Source: Thozetella sp. PMI_491 | Lineage: Eukaryota > Ascomycota > Sordariomycetes > Chaetosphaeriales > Chaetosphaeriaceae | DNA: 64,000 nt | Direction of reading: 5' to 3' | Assembly (NCBI GenBank): GCA_021432635.1 | Contig: MU270024.1 | Span: 1,164,906-1,228,905, forward strand | In this document: piece after piece, positions 36,673-48,700 of the stretch | Layout: the number at the start of each line of letters is the position of its first letter | Numbering within the stretch: the first letter of the stretch is position 1 | The notes under the pieces: generated by a model | The model's input: the letters and a program-made list of their open reading frames with translations, nothing else | Told to the model about the DNA's origin: nothing | Database searches by the model: none | Position numbers and translations under genes: made by a program

Positions 36673-38105
36673 TCAAACGATAGAGCCGGTAATCGCCCAA
36701 TCTACAAGCTCGATAGGGAAGCCCGGGCCGTTGGACAAGCACCGGGAGACCTGGGTCAGACGGGTGTACAGTAGGGTGAGCGAGATACGGGTGATGCCAT
36801 CCCCCGGCATACTCGGCGCGCCCGGTCCCGCCGGCTCCGGGGCCGGCGTCGACCGCTCGCCGGGGAAGAAGACGTCACTATTGAGGAAGGAGGCTTGCGC
36901 GCGCACGGTCGGTGCGTGCGCCGAGGCGATCTCGAGGATGTCCGGATGGATGTACTTTACATTCTGCTGCATGAGGTAGTCCTCGATCTGCGTCGCGTTC
37001 ATAAAGCAGTGGTCTACGGAACTTCCGGGCGGGGGCGAACATCCCGTCACCGCTGACAAGGCATCGGTGTCGATTTGGGAATCCAGGACGTGCGGGAAGT
37101 GCGACGTGTTCGGGTCATCGATGGTCTTGTCTCGCCCCGAGACGCCGGCCAGCCTGGATATGTTTGGCAATCCCGGGCCGAGGTACCAGCGGGACGTGTA
37201 GAGCATCTCCTCGCGGGTATGCCGGGCCAAGGCGAAGGCGAGGACGGTGCCGCATAGCGAGTGGGGATTGCCGTAGTCGTAGAGCAACGAGTCGTGGATC
37301 ATAGCGAAGCTGAATTGGATCAGCCGGATCGCTAGGCTGTCGGGAGTGTGTGTTTTGTACGGCACCTGGAGCGAGCGTGTGAATAAGTTTGGGGGGTCGG
37401 CCCATCCATTCCCAAAGACGTTGGCGAGGCCGGCGCCGGGAGCCATCATGGCCTGGGCCACTTCTGGAGCGAGATTCGGAGGAGCTCCCACCCCTGGTGC
37501 GGATCCGTAGCTGTGCTCCCCGGCCACGTCGCCCCCCGGAGGCGGAGTCCTCCAGGGGGGGAGGTCGGAGGAAGACGAGGACTCCCTTCCCGGATCCGAC
37601 ATAAGGTCGATCCCGGGCGGCAGTGCTTCCTCATCCGCGTCCTTTCCGCACTCTGTGGACTGGGCCGACGCCGACTCGTGGCTGCTCGCGACTGACGCAA
37701 ACTTGTCGACGGCAGAGCGCAGGAGCTGCATTGCTTCGCTGTCCTGCTGGACCGTGTTGCGGGCAAGCAGGCCATCGACGAGCCCGAGGAACACGGCATT
37801 GAGTCGGTCCATGTTCTGCTCCAGCGACTCCATGTAAAGCTGCTCCTCTTTCATGGCCGCTTGCCTGCGGTCCCGGAACAGCTGTTGGGCCTCCCGGTTG
37901 CGCTCCCGGCGGACCTAGCTCCAGGGTGATTAGCGGCCCCGATTCCAAGGTACGGATAGGCCGGTCCGAGCGGTGCTCCACTGGACGCCGAAGAGAGCCG
38001 GCCGCGCTGGCGGCTGCTTACCTTGAGAGCGGCATCCTGTTCGTTCACTACCTCCCGCGGCCGGCCGCGGCCACGTTTCTGCCTTCCGCGCTGGGTTTTG
38101 TCCAT
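36673..38105 (-). CDS. bZIP transcription factor, 441 aa
   Basis: Two exons on the minus strand, 38105-38022 and 37914-36673. The 107-bp phase-0 intron (donor GTAAGC, acceptor CTAG) splits the basic region between 'NEQDAALK' and 'VRRERNREAQQLFRDRR'. The N-x7-R signature is Asn34 to Arg42, preceded by a basic arm 'KRGRGRPRE'. The following helix ('MKEEQLYMESLEQNMDRLNA', 'FLGLVDGLL') gives a short leucine zipper. The middle is Ser/Pro-rich. The C-terminal ~230 residues form a folded-looking domain ('SLAIRLIQFSFAMIHDSLLYD', 'LCGTVLAFALARHTREEML', 'FPIELVDWAITGS') similar to the domain seen C-terminal of many Sordariomycete bZIPs (DUF3425-like; this label is uncertain). Nuclear DNA binding is expected; targets are unknown. 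Confidence 0.9.
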
Positions 38106-39288
38106 CCTGGCGCGTAGTGCGCAGAGTGAGATTATGGGTGAACCCCAGGCCGCCTCAGACGCCGGCTGCGGCTAGCGCATGGCTTGTGTGGCCAGATTTC
38201 TCGGCAGACGAGATGCAAGCTCGTCCCTAACGGAGATGGTCGCTAGGTGCGATGTGAGATGTGATGAAGACAGATGATGGGTTTTGCGGAGGACGCGGGA
38301 GCGGCTGTGGGAACGGCTGAGGAAAGGGGGCAGAGGCTGAAGAATGGCGGGATTAGCGATGGGCTAGCCGCGAAGATATGCGAAGTGAGTTCGGTATAGG
38401 AGACCACTCTGTCCGTTGCGAGTCAGAGCCGCCTCCTAGGCATATTTGGCGCCACGAATCGGCGTTCAGACTCCTGTGGTAGTATCAAAGCGGACCGTCC
38501 ATGGCGGTTTCTACAGACTTAGGGGGGGTTAAGGCAGGCTGACGAAATGGGGACCCTTAGCCCCGGCCACGTCCAAATTCTCGGGACTTGTCGCTTGAGA
38601 CCCACATAACGTCAAGCGCGACTGGTATCGTTATGATATGACAGGGGTAGACATGGTCGGCCCTACATCGTAAACGAGCAAATAGAGCATCCCCGCCCCC
38701 AAGCGGATAGAGCCTCATGGCCAAGGCAGCAAGAAGCTATTCCAACTATGAAAGAAGATGCGAGTTTATCTTTAGTAATCACGCAGGCGGCCACGCTCTC
38801 ACACCCAAATCGCGCGGCTAAGATAGGAAACAAAAGCAAAAACCCCCCTTGTCGAGATCCCCTTCAGCCTCAGCACAAGGCCCAATACATACAAAACTGG
38901 GCATAATCGCCGGCTTGCAGATGTCGTGTAGACTCCCTTCGTAGTAGTATTCGCCTGCAGGTCCCGAATTCCCTGATTCGGCGTGGCAGCCCGGGACACG
39001 TCACGCCGTCTAGTCGAGGACGGCGCGTGGCTTGACTGGATGCCCTATGCCCTACACGCAAGCCCGACATGCAGCCCTGCGAAGGGCTTGCAGGCTTCTC
39101 TCAAGCCGACCGGCGCAAAGACGGGAATATGGCGGCCGCCTAGCCCCACCCGGCGGTATATGCATGTGTATCAACGGGTACACCGGTATGCAGCATGTGC
39201 GGCTAGAAGCGAATAGGATGGGATGGAATGTCATTATCATAAAGCTCGCGTGTGTATATGGACGTAGATATACAGGGGTATCATCAGG
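38106..39288. other. 1.2-kb intergenic region, no gene recognised
   Basis: Contains the bZIP promoter and the 3' region of the Rhodopsin-domain gene. Only short random frames are present. Confidence 0.45.
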
Positions 39289-40820
39289 CTACAATCTCCA
39301 CCACTTCCGCCTCTCTCCGTTCCCTCCAGACCGAACCGTGGCCTTTGCGTTCCCCGCCCCCGTGATCGGGTCCCAGCGGCCCATGACGTACTCCTCGACA
39401 TAGTGGTTCATCTCCCCGGGCTGCAGATTGTCGCCCTTGGTCAGCTCGCCGTCGCTCGCATCGCTCCTGTATTGGCCACCCTGTCCTGTCAGCTCGGACC
39501 GGTCGTCGAGCTCGTGCGCCGTCCACCGCGCCTCCCGCGTCACCTCGACCTCCTGCGTGATGAAGATCTTGCCGAAGTGGCGCTCGATCACCGGCCAGAA
39601 GACCGGCACGCTCGCGCAGATGCTCGCGACATCGAGCTCAAGCGCCGCCAGGACCAGGCTGACCGGCGCGTACCATGTCGGGTCCACCTCCGGATACGTG
39701 GCCGCCTTGTGCTCGATCACGGTGACCAGGCGCCATACCGAGAAGAAGTTGGCGCTAGCCCAGAACGTTAGCAAGAAAGCAGGTAGAGAAGAGGGTCGCC
39801 GGCAGGACAGCAGGCATCGTAAACTCACACAAGGCCCATCAAGAAAAGCGCCACCAAGCTCCATCGCATCCTCGTCGAGATGCCCTTGGAGAAGTAGAGA
39901 GGGATTGGGATGGCGAGCACGAGCAAGTCCAAGATCATGTTGACTGCCGCGTGGCTCTCGAATGTGCCAGCGAAGGGCGTGGCGTCATTGGAGCCGAACG
40001 CGTAGCAATGGGCCGTCTCCGGCCGCGGGATCGCCCAAACATCTCTGACCGGGAGGCAAGGCACCCACGCCAGAAACGAGTACGTGAAGCCCCACAGCAA
40101 GATGAAGACGACCAGGCACGCGGAAACTTTCCAGAGGCGCGAGTCGCGGTCGAACACCCGCGTGTACTGAAGCAATAGCGAGATCTTGATGCATGCTGTT
40201 GACGTCGTGTACGAGGCGTTCATGACATAGAAGCAGGTGAGGTAGCCGGAAGCCTCGGCCGGCGTTAGCGTTAGGAGGTGTTTGCCCAGGCCGGTCCGGG
40301 TGGCTAGACGTCATGTTAGGAGCATGCCCTACAGCGGTGCAGCGGTGTGAAGGGACGGCGACGGTACATACCCACCATCAAGGCCACCGAACCGGACGTG
40401 GTCGTCAGCTACATTGGTGTTAGCATCGAGGTTGTAGCATCACTATGTGTCAGGCGCAGATAGATGTGCCTCAAAGTTGAAGACTCACCAGATAGATGCC
40501 CACAAAAAAGTCATCCCAGCCGGGACAACGAATAACAAAGAAGCGAGTGTATAGCCGCAGCAAGACGCAGGACCATGACAGAAACTAGAGCGGAGCGGGG
40601 CGCGTGGTTAGCGGCCAGTTTGAAGGACGGAGCCGAGCGTGCCGGAGCCGCCGGCGCCGAAGCAGACGTCATCACTCGAGAGGCATTCGAGTCCCCGGGG
40701 ACTTACCAGAAAGCAGAGCGTCAAGATTAGCACCGTCGAAGGGTTGTTTATCGGCGGCGGGGTATCTGTGTAGTTGGTCGGCGTGCCGAGTATATCCCCA
40801 AGCGTAGGCTCGCCGGCCAT
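39289..40820 (-). CDS. Seven-TM Rhodopsin-domain integral membrane protein, 395 aa
   Basis: Five exons on the minus strand: 40820-40707, 40584-40489, 40408-40372, 40303-39829 and 39754-39289. Introns are 122, 80, 68 and 74 bp with GT-AG ends, and all phases agree. The product has an extracellular N-terminus with an N-glycosylation site ('NYTD') and about seven TM helices. Typical elements of the fungal Rhodopsin-domain/PTH11-related family are 'LRLYTRFFVIRCPGWDD', 'TGLGKHLLTLTP', 'TTSTACIKISLLLQYTRVF' and 'GLVANFFSVWRLVTV'. The C-terminal ~100 residues are a cytosolic tail with charged and Gly-rich stretches. Such proteins are abundant in filamentous ascomycetes; some are receptors for surface or host cues, and most are uncharacterised. 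No retinal-binding lysine can be claimed. Confidence 0.9.
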
Positions 40821-40992
40821 GGTGGTCGCCGTGTAGTAGCCGTATCGCCGCGGGGGGCAGGAGCACGCTGCAGAGAACTAGGAAGGGGCGCGGTCGCACA
40901 GCAGCATCACCAGCACCGAGTCGTTCCCAGCATCAGGTCGTGTCCGCAGAGAAAAGCAGCAGCGGGCGCAGGCTCATCGTCGAGGAGGAATA

Positions 40993-41024
40993 TACGTGGA
41001 TACGTGGATACGTGGATACGTGGA
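40993..41024. repeat. Four tandem copies of TACGTGGA
   Basis: Perfect 8-bp tandem repeat 173-204 bp upstream of the Rhodopsin-domain start codon. Read on that gene's strand it is TCCACGTA, giving four evenly spaced CACGTA cores. Confidence 0.95.
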
Positions 41025-42553
41025 AAGGGGGAAGCAGAGAAAAAAAGGCAAAGGGCCTTTCCTCCCCGGACTACGGCACTGGGGTCATGGAAGTGGCTCC
41101 CCCATCATTTTAAGAAGAAAAAAAACTACACAAGATTGGTCGTCCCGGGGGGGGGGGCATGACCATCAGCGCGATTCCTGTTGAGATCCAGTCGTGGGCT
41201 GCAGAAGGAAGATGGCGTCCTCGACCAAAAGAGACTACTCGAACCTGGTTCCGCGAGTTCCTGGTCCCATTCGCTGACCATTGGCCTATCACAGCGGCAG
41301 AAGCCCTGGGCCTTGGCCATTTTGAACGCTAGCGCCTAGACCGAACCAGCATGCGCCAAGGGGGCAGGACGAGGCGGTGGAAGCGTGCGAAGGCTCCGGC
41401 CCTGAGCCAGCTTTTGCCAGGGCCAGTCAGGGCCAGTCAGGATGGGTGAGAAGGAGCCGTGGGCTCCATCCCATCCATCACGCTCCCCGCCATTTCGCAC
41501 AAACAACATGCTGTGCGCGCTGCCACGCCCGTTCAACCGCCGCCACATGTTGCCACACCATGATGTCGCGGGGGAGGAGGAGCGCCACCCATGGGGCCTT
41601 TTTTTAGTTCCCGATCGCATGTGCGCGGTTCCTGACGGGCGATCGCCCTGAGAGGCGAGCGGCGAGGAGCGGCGGAGAGCGGCACCTGCGGCAGCTACGG
41701 GCGCTGCGACAGTAGCAGCAGCAGGCAAACGCAACGTCGACCAACGCCGCGCCGCACCACGGAACTACCGGGCATGGATACGACTCCCGAGAATGAAAGA
41801 AGCGAGGCAGCGAGCGATATTAGTGCGCAGAAGGGGCTAGTTAGCGACAGCCGATCGAACGAGCCAGCAGTGCCGCTACGCTTGTTACAGGAGAGGCCAG
41901 TCTGCTTGGGCTGTTTCGCCTCTGCTTATGCTGTGGCCGTCCTGATAATTTAAACTTATCACCTCGGTGTCCCCTTTTCCTCCAACACTGCTTCCGGACT
42001 CGTCGAGAAGAGCAAACCTCCCCCCGTGCTTCTGCAAGCCTCTTCTCTTATCACACGGCCACCCCTGGCGCAAGACGAGTGGGACGCTCTCTGCTGGATG
42101 CTCTCCCAAACACGTGGCAGACGTGGCGCTGCCATACACCAGCGATGCCGCTACCTCTGCCCGCCAATTGCGTCGCTTGATTGAAGGATAGCGACCCTAG
42201 GCCCTTTACCACCTGCATGTCTACTGCCGCGCCATAGGTAGGGAAATAAAGCTAGTTAAAATTACTTTTTTCTCCCCGAACCCGCAACCACGACCTCTGC
42301 CATGGGAGATGCAACCCATCTTGTCTTCCAGCGTCGTACTCGCCTCCTCTAGGTGCTCATGCCGTGGGGGGTCCGGCACGATCTTCCGTACGCTATCGGC
42401 TACAGAATTGGGAATCCCGTCCGTACTGAGTATAGCTCAAGCTCTCTCGAAGGGTCCCACTCTAGCGAATGCATCTAGGTCGCGTCAGGTGGCCATCAAC
42501 GTCCGTCCCAGCTAGGCTACTAGTCTTCGAAATCGCGAGGTGGCAAGGGGCAG

Positions 42554-42598
42554 TTAAGAATTACTATTATGTTGGTATAGTAATTACAGAATTCTTAA
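42554..42598. repeat. Inverted repeat with nested hairpin
   Basis: TTAAGAATT (42554-42562) pairs with AATTCTTAA (42590-42598), and inside it ATTACTA (42560-42566) pairs with TAGTAAT (42578-42584). It lies in AT-rich noncoding DNA and could be a remnant of a small inverted-repeat element. Confidence 0.6.
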
Positions 42599-43759
42599 AC
42601 CAACGGTCGAGGTAAATTGTCCAAGCTCGTCTCTACCCTGTGTTTCACGGACTGCATTGAGGCTTGATGGGGTCCGTCTTATTTTTGGTACATGCCTACT
42701 TTGGTAATCTTCTCTTTTCTTTTTCCGCATTTGACCTTCCTTCCTACTAGGGGAGCGACGTAAGCAAGGCTGGTACCTCGGTGAGCCACCTAGCCTCGTG
42801 CTAGCCAAACCTGTTTGGTGTTGCTACAGCTTTTGATACTCATCTTGAGATCTTCCGTGCTGTGGACTGAGTGCATTGACCTTATGATAGTGGCCTGGGC
42901 AATAGCCAGGCGATGCCCGGGTCTCTGGCAGCGGCATCGATAATGTGCTCTTTGGAAGATGGGATATTCCCCTAGGTACGGGCAGCAAATCACCGGTATC
43001 CTTAGATCCGCCTTGGAAGGAAGAAAGTACAGGACACGCCGTGTCGACGGTGTAGTTATGCACCGCCATAAGCACCACCTGCGTTTGTTTGAATCAGGTG
43101 CGAGGCGTGAATGCTATTACTGCCGTTGTTCGATTCTTTTGAGCATTGATCGTACATAGACAAAGGTATCCCACGAGACCTAAGGCAGCGGCCTCATGCC
43201 GTGGACTAACATGGAAGCTTAGCATTCGGAGCCTAGCCGCTAGCCAGGTCTAGAGGAGATTGGAAGAGGTGAATCGCCTCGGTTATGCCGCCGGCGTTGT
43301 CGACCCTATCGACTCTCCTAGTGCTAGGAGAGTCAGAGCTGCTTCAACAACCAACGTATCGTGTTCATTCTAGAGGGAGTGGCCCCAAGAAGACTCCTGA
43401 TTTGGTTGGTATGGTGCGTGAAAATGAAGGCCTAAGGTACTACCCATCACCTAGTCAGAAACGTATACTACCTCGTAACACCGTGTATATCTGAAAAAAC
43501 GACACTAGCCATGCTCAGCCTGCCTCAGCTCATTTCAAACATCACTTTCAAAGACATCGGGTCGGTCAAGATCATCCAGCATTAACACGTTTTCCATGAA
43601 GCTTTATCGCTATCAACTAGTTGGAATTAATAACGACACCTGGGTATCGTTGTGCAGAGCATGGTCCAAGAGAGGCTGGTTTCACCACCCGGTTCCACGT
43701 ACGCTGCATTGGAATTACGAAGCTGGATAGTCACTCCTTCACCTCCCGGCAAGGCCAGT

Positions 43760-44563
43760 TTAGAGCACGGCCAGGCAGGCAAGCAAGCCCGCAGCACCAG
43801 TGAGCCACGAGATAGTCATGGGCGATGCGCCGGCGGTGACGACCGTGGTGGGCGTGTGGGTCGGGGTCACAGTAGCGATGGTCTTGTTGGGCGTCGAGCC
43901 CGCTCCCGTGCTGGAAGGAGTGGGAGCCTTAGTCGTGGTGGCGTCTACGGTGGTCATGTCAGCGAGCTCTATCGGCCGCCCGAGGCGGGTGAGGCCCGGC
44001 GTGGGGGGGTTGGTACTTACTGGCTACATAGGTGCACCCGGGGGGAGCCACCGTGACGGTCTTGGCAGCGCAGGTCGACGTCGTGGTGGTGTCCTTGCAG
44101 CCAGTGTCGCTGACGGTGAAGTTGGGGGTCTGGGCGTAAATCACGTAGACATTGGTCCCGTTGATGGCGGAGCTGCGATCACTTGTTAGCCTCCTGCGTC
44201 GTCCAGCGTCCACAGCCCTCGCTCCGAGCTTGGTAGGCGACGGCGAGAGCTCCAGAGGCTCAATGGCCAGGCTGCGACTCACAATTGGTAAGAACTGCTG
44301 GCGCCGGGGATGTCGCAAGGGAGGTGCACGGAGGTGGTGCCGGCGGTGGTGTTGACGCCGAAGGCTAGAGGCGCGAAGTAGGGAGGGAAGATGCCAAAGT
44401 TCCACAGGTACAGGCTGAAGATGCTGGGGTCGGTGTCAACGGTCGACCACGTCACTGTCACGCTGGAGCCGCTGTTGGCGGAGGGGACGGCGTTGAACTG
44501 GATGGCCTGGGCGAGAGGCACCGCTGCGAGGGCGGAGGCGAACACGCTGGTGAACGAGACCAT
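43760..44563 (-). CDS. GPI-anchored Ser/Thr-rich cell-wall protein (Kre9/Knh1-like N-domain), 205 aa
   Basis: Three exons on the minus strand: 44563-44283, 44172-44021 and 43944-43760. Introns are 110 and 76 bp with donors GTGAGT and GTAAGT and acceptors GCAG and GTAG. The protein has a signal peptide (about 1-20, 'MVSFTSVFASALAAVPLAQA') and a domain of ~85 residues that reads like the Kre9/Knh1-type N-terminal fold found in many ascomycete wall proteins ('IQFNAVPSANSGSSVTVTWS', 'FSLYLWNFG', 'SSYQFSAINGTNVYVIYAQT'). Two cysteines follow ('GCKDTTTTSTC'), then a Thr/Ser/Pro-rich stalk. The C-terminus is hydrophobic ('SWLTGAAGLLACLAVL') after small residues, which fits a GPI-attachment signal. 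A beta-glucan or surface role is likely. ATG 44563 is preferred because it opens the signal peptide. Confidence 0.85.
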
Positions 44564-46288
44564 GGCGACGATGTCGGGGATATTAGGATTAGTGGAGCTA
44601 CTGTCGTGCAACCGTCGAGCTTTGGCGAGGCAGTGCTATACAGCTGATGTAGTCGTTTGCTTTCGGGTTGGACGAAATGGGGGGGGGGGGGCTCAGTATC
44701 GAAGGGGGGGTGGGAATGGGAGCTCTTTTTCTGCTGCTTCCCCCCTCTCCTTCGCTCTCCTCTCCGAGGCTCGTAAGGCTAGGCCCTGTCAGCCGCAGGC
44801 AGTTCCGAACGGTGCATGTGCGGTGTGGGCCACTCGGCGATGCCCTGGACGAGATCTGGGTCTAAGGTTCACACCATCTCTGCCCCGCAGGGTGCCGGAT
44901 GGGGTAGCTTATTGGATAGACTGGCGAATGAGGGTCCGCCAAGGCCCCCGTAAGGCGTGCTGAATGGAGGAAGCTCCTGCCAAAGTCGCAAGCTGAACGA
45001 CTAAGCAGGAAGCGGCCGCGAAAGGCTGACCAACGGCGATAAAGGAAGCTATGCAGGCAGGCTCGCATTTCCCCGGGGCTGATTGGGATGCCAGAGGTAG
45101 AAGGTCGGGTCTCATGCCTAGGACCCCTTGGGCTACGTGGTATGCAATGCAGCTAGCGGCGCGCGCTACCAATTGCTGGCCTCGCAGAAAATGTCCTTTT
45201 CCCGAGCCGGCATGGATCGAGAGAGCTAAGACCTGCGCTCCATGTGTGCCTTGGATATGTGTTTTTTTTTCTTACATCAGATCCTGACTACTACCTTGCC
45301 AAGCTTTGCCTGGACAGGGCTCTGCCTGGTGAATTGAAAGGGGACAGCGGAATTGAACTGAATGTGGGAAGCCTGTCTCACGATGGGGGGCGCTTTCCTC
45401 TCTCTAGCTGGCCCGCCTGATGGGGAAGAAATTCGCACAAGTCTCCTCTTAGTCGCAGGGGTTCGGCGATCTTTTAGGCAAGGTATAATTGATGCCTTGC
45501 AGCGATGGGCCTAGGGGCTTATGGGGTGGGCTGCGGGGCTCACGCGGTCGCTCCTCCGCACCCCACACAGAGCTCCTCCGGTTCCCACTCTAAGACCATT
45601 CTCCCACCCTCCTTACTAGGTACGCAAGAGGTAGGATCCAGTAGGGCGGCAGAGCAAGATTAAAGGGACGTCGCGGTTACGGAATTGATTCTCATTGGGG
45701 CAGGGATGCACATGCATGGTTATATAGGAGAGACACCCAGGCAATGAAGATCGAGGACGAGGTACTGAGACCCATCAAATGTGTGTATTGTGTCTGTGTT
45801 ACCCGTGTCCGTGGCGGCCTGCTATGAAAGGATTGGTGCGAGGGGCAAGGAATAAGAGGTAGGTGGAACACAACCCGCTCCTTCCATATTTCCCTCCTCT
45901 CCCCCCTACGAGCATCCATGCCACCGACACCTGGTGGGCTCGTAACGCGGCCAAAGGCGGGAAGGAAAGCGCGAGACTTATCCCATTATGCTCCCGCACC
46001 CGATGCAAGAAATGAAACAGGAAAACAGATTGCCAACTCCCTTGTGCTTCGACCAAGAAAAAAAAGAAGAAAAGGGGAGAAAGAATAAAAAGAAGTAAAG
46101 CTAATCACACTCTGCTGCCTGTTGCCTGCGTGCTGCGGCCAGGGCCTAATTAAAATAGGTATCCTGCGATGTGGAATCTAGCGAGATGATCAAGTTTGTT
46201 TTCTCTAGCCCGCAAAAAGTGAGGCACCCAAACAAAAAGGAGGAAAGCAGCAGCTCGCATCAACGACAACGCCACACCCTCCCCCGAA
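44564..46288. other. 1.7-kb intergenic region, no gene recognised
   Basis: Contains the promoter of the wall-protein gene and the 3' region of the GH94 gene. Short random frames only, with a G10 tract near 44681-44690. Confidence 0.45.
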
Positions 46289-48700
46289 TCAAGAGCGCGG
46301 TACCACCACGTCGAGCTGGTACGTCTCACCCGCCTTGATGTCGGTGACGCGCCCCTCGGGCAGCACACGGCCGTCTTGCGTCACCGTGACGTCCTGCACG
46401 TCGCCGCGCTGGATCTTGAGGCGGAAGGTCGCGCCGCGGAACAGACGCTCGACCTCGGCGCTGTCCCAGGCCGACGGCAGCTGCGGGCGCACCTGCAGGC
46501 CCTTGGCGTCGCCGCGCAGGCCAAACAGCCCCTCGACGAAGCAGCGGTAGACCCACGAGATGGTGCCCGTGTTGAACAGGTGGCTGGACCGGCCGGCGGT
46601 GCGCGGATAGCGGTGCCAGGCACCGCGGTAGTAGTTGGGGATATACACGGGCAGCTGACCGCGCTGCAGGTAGTCGGCCTCGTCAGGCCCGGGCAGCATC
46701 TGGCGCAGGATCTTGTACGCGCGATCGGCCTCGTTGATGGAGTACAGGCTGTAGACGTAGAAGACGCCGGCGTGGTTGTACACGGCGCCGTTCTCGGCGG
46801 AGCCCGGGTACTTCTGCGTCACGCGGCCGATGTCCTCGCGCATGCCGCCGAACGACGGTGCGAACATGACGACGCCGTACGGCGTGCTCAGCTGCGCGTC
46901 GATCTGCGGCAGCATCTTGGCCACCTGCTCGGGGCTGGCGGCGCCGCTGAGGATGGAATACGTCTGGGGGTTCAGCCAGATGCGGCCCTCGCGATCCTTC
47001 TTGGTGCCGAAGATGACGCCGTCGTCGGTGATGCCGCGCGCGAACCAGTCGCCGTCCCAGAGCCGGTCGTTGGCCGCCTGGTTCACCTCGCGCGCGCTGG
47101 CGCGGTAGCGCTCCGCCACGTCGGTGTGGCCGTGCTGTTCGCTTATGCCCGCCCAGATGTTGAGCGCGTAAGCCGTCGCTAGGGTCAGCCACCCGGACAC
47201 GCCCTTGCCCTTGTATCCGACCATGTTCATAGGGTCGCACCAGTCGCCTTGCGCGATGTAGCTGAGGCCTCGGTGGTCCCGGGCCCCCATCAGCCAGTCC
47301 ATGGCACGTGAGAAGCGCTCGAACACGGTGAACTTGTCGCCGTTGGCCGTCTCGACCTCAACGTCCAGCAGGTCGTAATCGGCCGTCTCGGCGAGGTACA
47401 GCTCCAGCGCCACCGGCAGCCAGACGCAGTGGTCCGTGTGAGGGATCTGGTTGATGTACTTGAGCTCGGCGCCCTCGGCCAAGAGGATGCCGTCGGGCAT
47501 AGAGCCGTTGGATTCCTGCTGCGACACGGCCGTAAGGAAGGCCCGGCGCGCGACCTCGGGCTTGATGAAGCTCATGCCCATGTTGTCCTGCATGTAGTTG
47601 CGCGTCTGCGGGTCTGTGGTGAGTCGGTTCACGTCGCCGTGGTAGAAGCATTGCCGGGGGAGCCAGTTGTTGACGAAGTTGTCCAGGTTGGCGTCGGGTG
47701 TCTTGATCTGTAGCACGCCGCGGCCCTGCTCGATGTAGCGCGCATACTCGGTGCTCGACCGGGCAAAGCCCTGCTCGCTCAGGTACCGGCTGCGCATGTT
47801 GCGCACCTCGGCAGCGTCCAGGGCGGGGCCGAACAGGAAGCGGTACGTCCGCTTCTCCGCGGCGCCGAGCTCCTCGCGGTACTGCACGGCGGCCACGGGC
47901 GTCTCATACCGGGCGTCTCCCTTGGCGAGGATGGGATTTTGAATGGCCGATGGTGCGTGCAGGCCGCCCTCGCCCTCGAAGGCCTCCTGGTTGGTCTCCC
48001 ACGACACGGGCGGCTTCTCGCAGAGGAAGTACGTCTTGTCCTTGAGGTACTTGTTCTTGAAGTAGTCCTCGGCCTTCTGGTATGGCGTGATGCTGCTAGC
48101 CAGCACGCCACCTAGGTCCTGGCGGTACTCGGCTTCCTGGTTCATCCACGACATATAGCCGATGGTGAAGTACGGGTAGATGCTGAGCTTGCGGGGACGG
48201 TCCGACAGGTTGGTCACCTCGACGGTCCAGAGCTCAGCGATGTCGTGGGTCGGCAGGCGGAGCGTCATCTGAACGCGGATGCCCAAGTGCTCGGTGGTCC
48301 AGATGATGTCGCTCTTGCCGATCGAGAAGCTGAAGCTGTCCAGCTTCGCGCGGACAGGCTCGTACGGGGCTGAGAAGAGGTCGCCCGTCTCCTCGTCCTT
48401 GACATAGACGAAGCGGCCGGGGTGGTGGGCATAGTAGCCCTGCTCGGGCTGCATGAAGGTCCTAGCCTCGAGGTTGGGCGCATGGGCATACTTGTGAGGC
48501 TCGGGCTGCATGAACTGGGCGACCGCGTACCCGCGGCAGGTCGCCTGGATCATCATCCGCTGGTTCCAGAGGAAGCCGCCGGCCTTGGGCATGGCGGTGG
48601 GGCTGGTGAGCTCATAGCGCTCCCCGTTGTGGGTGGGTCGAAGCAGCGGCGTCGACTGCGTGCCGGACGCAGGGCCGGTCCCGGTAGGTATGCTCCCCAT
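46289..48700 (-). CDS. GH94 phosphorylase, probable cellobionic acid phosphorylase, 803 aa
   Basis: A single uninterrupted exon from ATG 48700 to TGA 46289-46291. It is a full-length glycoside hydrolase family 94 phosphorylase: N-terminal beta-sandwich ('[22 protein letters not shown]'), helical linker and (alpha/alpha)6 barrel. The general acid Asp489 lies in '[12 protein letters not shown]', and phosphate/substrate elements include '[17 protein letters not shown]', '[18 protein letters not shown]' and '[20 protein letters not shown]'. Length and these segments are like the fungal NdvB-type enzyme shown in Neurospora to phosphorolyse cellobionic acid to glucose-1-P and gluconate. No signal peptide is visible, so it should act in the cytosol on products of cellobiose dehydrogenase and LPMO attack. 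Absence of introns and closeness to bacterial proteins suggest old horizontal transfer. Cellobiose phosphorylase activity is the alternative. Confidence 0.92.
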   Translation of the reverse strand: MGSIPTGTGPASGTQSTPLLRPTHNGERYELTSPTAMPKAGGFLWNQRMMIQATCRGYAVAQFMQPEPHKYAHAPNLEARTFMQPEQGYYAHHPGRFVYVKDEETGDLFSAPYEPVRAKLDSFSFSIGKSDIIWTTEHLGIRVQMTLRLPTHDIAELWTVEVTNLSDRPRKLSIYPYFTIGYMSWMNQEAEYRQDLGGVLASSITPYQKAEDYFKNKYLKDKTYFLCEKPPVSWETNQEAFEGEGGLHAPSAIQNPILAKGDARYETPVAAVQYREELGAAEKRTYRFLFGPALDAAEVRNMRSRYLSEQGFARSSTEYARYIEQGRGVLQIKTPDANLDNFVNNWLPRQCFYHGDVNRLTTDPQTRNYMQDNMGMSFIKPEVARRAFLTAVSQQESNGSMPDGILLAEGAELKYINQIPHTDHCVWLPVALELYLAETADYDLLDVEVETANGDKFTVFERFSRAMDWLMGARDHRGLSYIAQGDWCDPMNMVGYKGKGVSGWLTLATAYALNIWAGISEQHGHTDVAERYRASAREVNQAANDRLWDGDWFARGITDDGVIFGTKKDREGRIWLNPQTYSILSGAASPEQVAKMLPQIDAQLSTPYGVVMFAPSFGGMREDIGRVTQKYPGSAENGAVYNHAGVFYVYSLYSINEADRAYKILRQMLPGPDEADYLQRGQLPVYIPNYYRGAWHRYPRTAGRSSHLFNTGTISWVYRCFVEGLFGLRGDAKGLQVRPQLPSAWDSAEVERLFRGATFRLKIQRGDVQDVTVTQDGRVLPEGRVTDIKAGETYQLDVVVPRS

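Larger units (their letters stand above)
40821..43759. other. 2.9-kb gene-poor region, partly AT-rich
   Basis: Includes the promoter of the Rhodopsin-domain gene with a four-copy octamer array (40993-41024), a GGCCAGTCAG doublet at 41421-41440, and an AT-richer part from about 42200 to 43700 with a hairpin at 42554-42598. The AT-rich part has no intact frame and may be decayed repeat DNA, but I could not recognise a transposon family. Confidence 0.4.

Noticed and set aside
46376-47182. 268-codon plus-strand frame inside the GH94 gene
   Set aside because: Antisense shadow of a well supported coding exon; its composition follows from the GC3 bias of the real gene.
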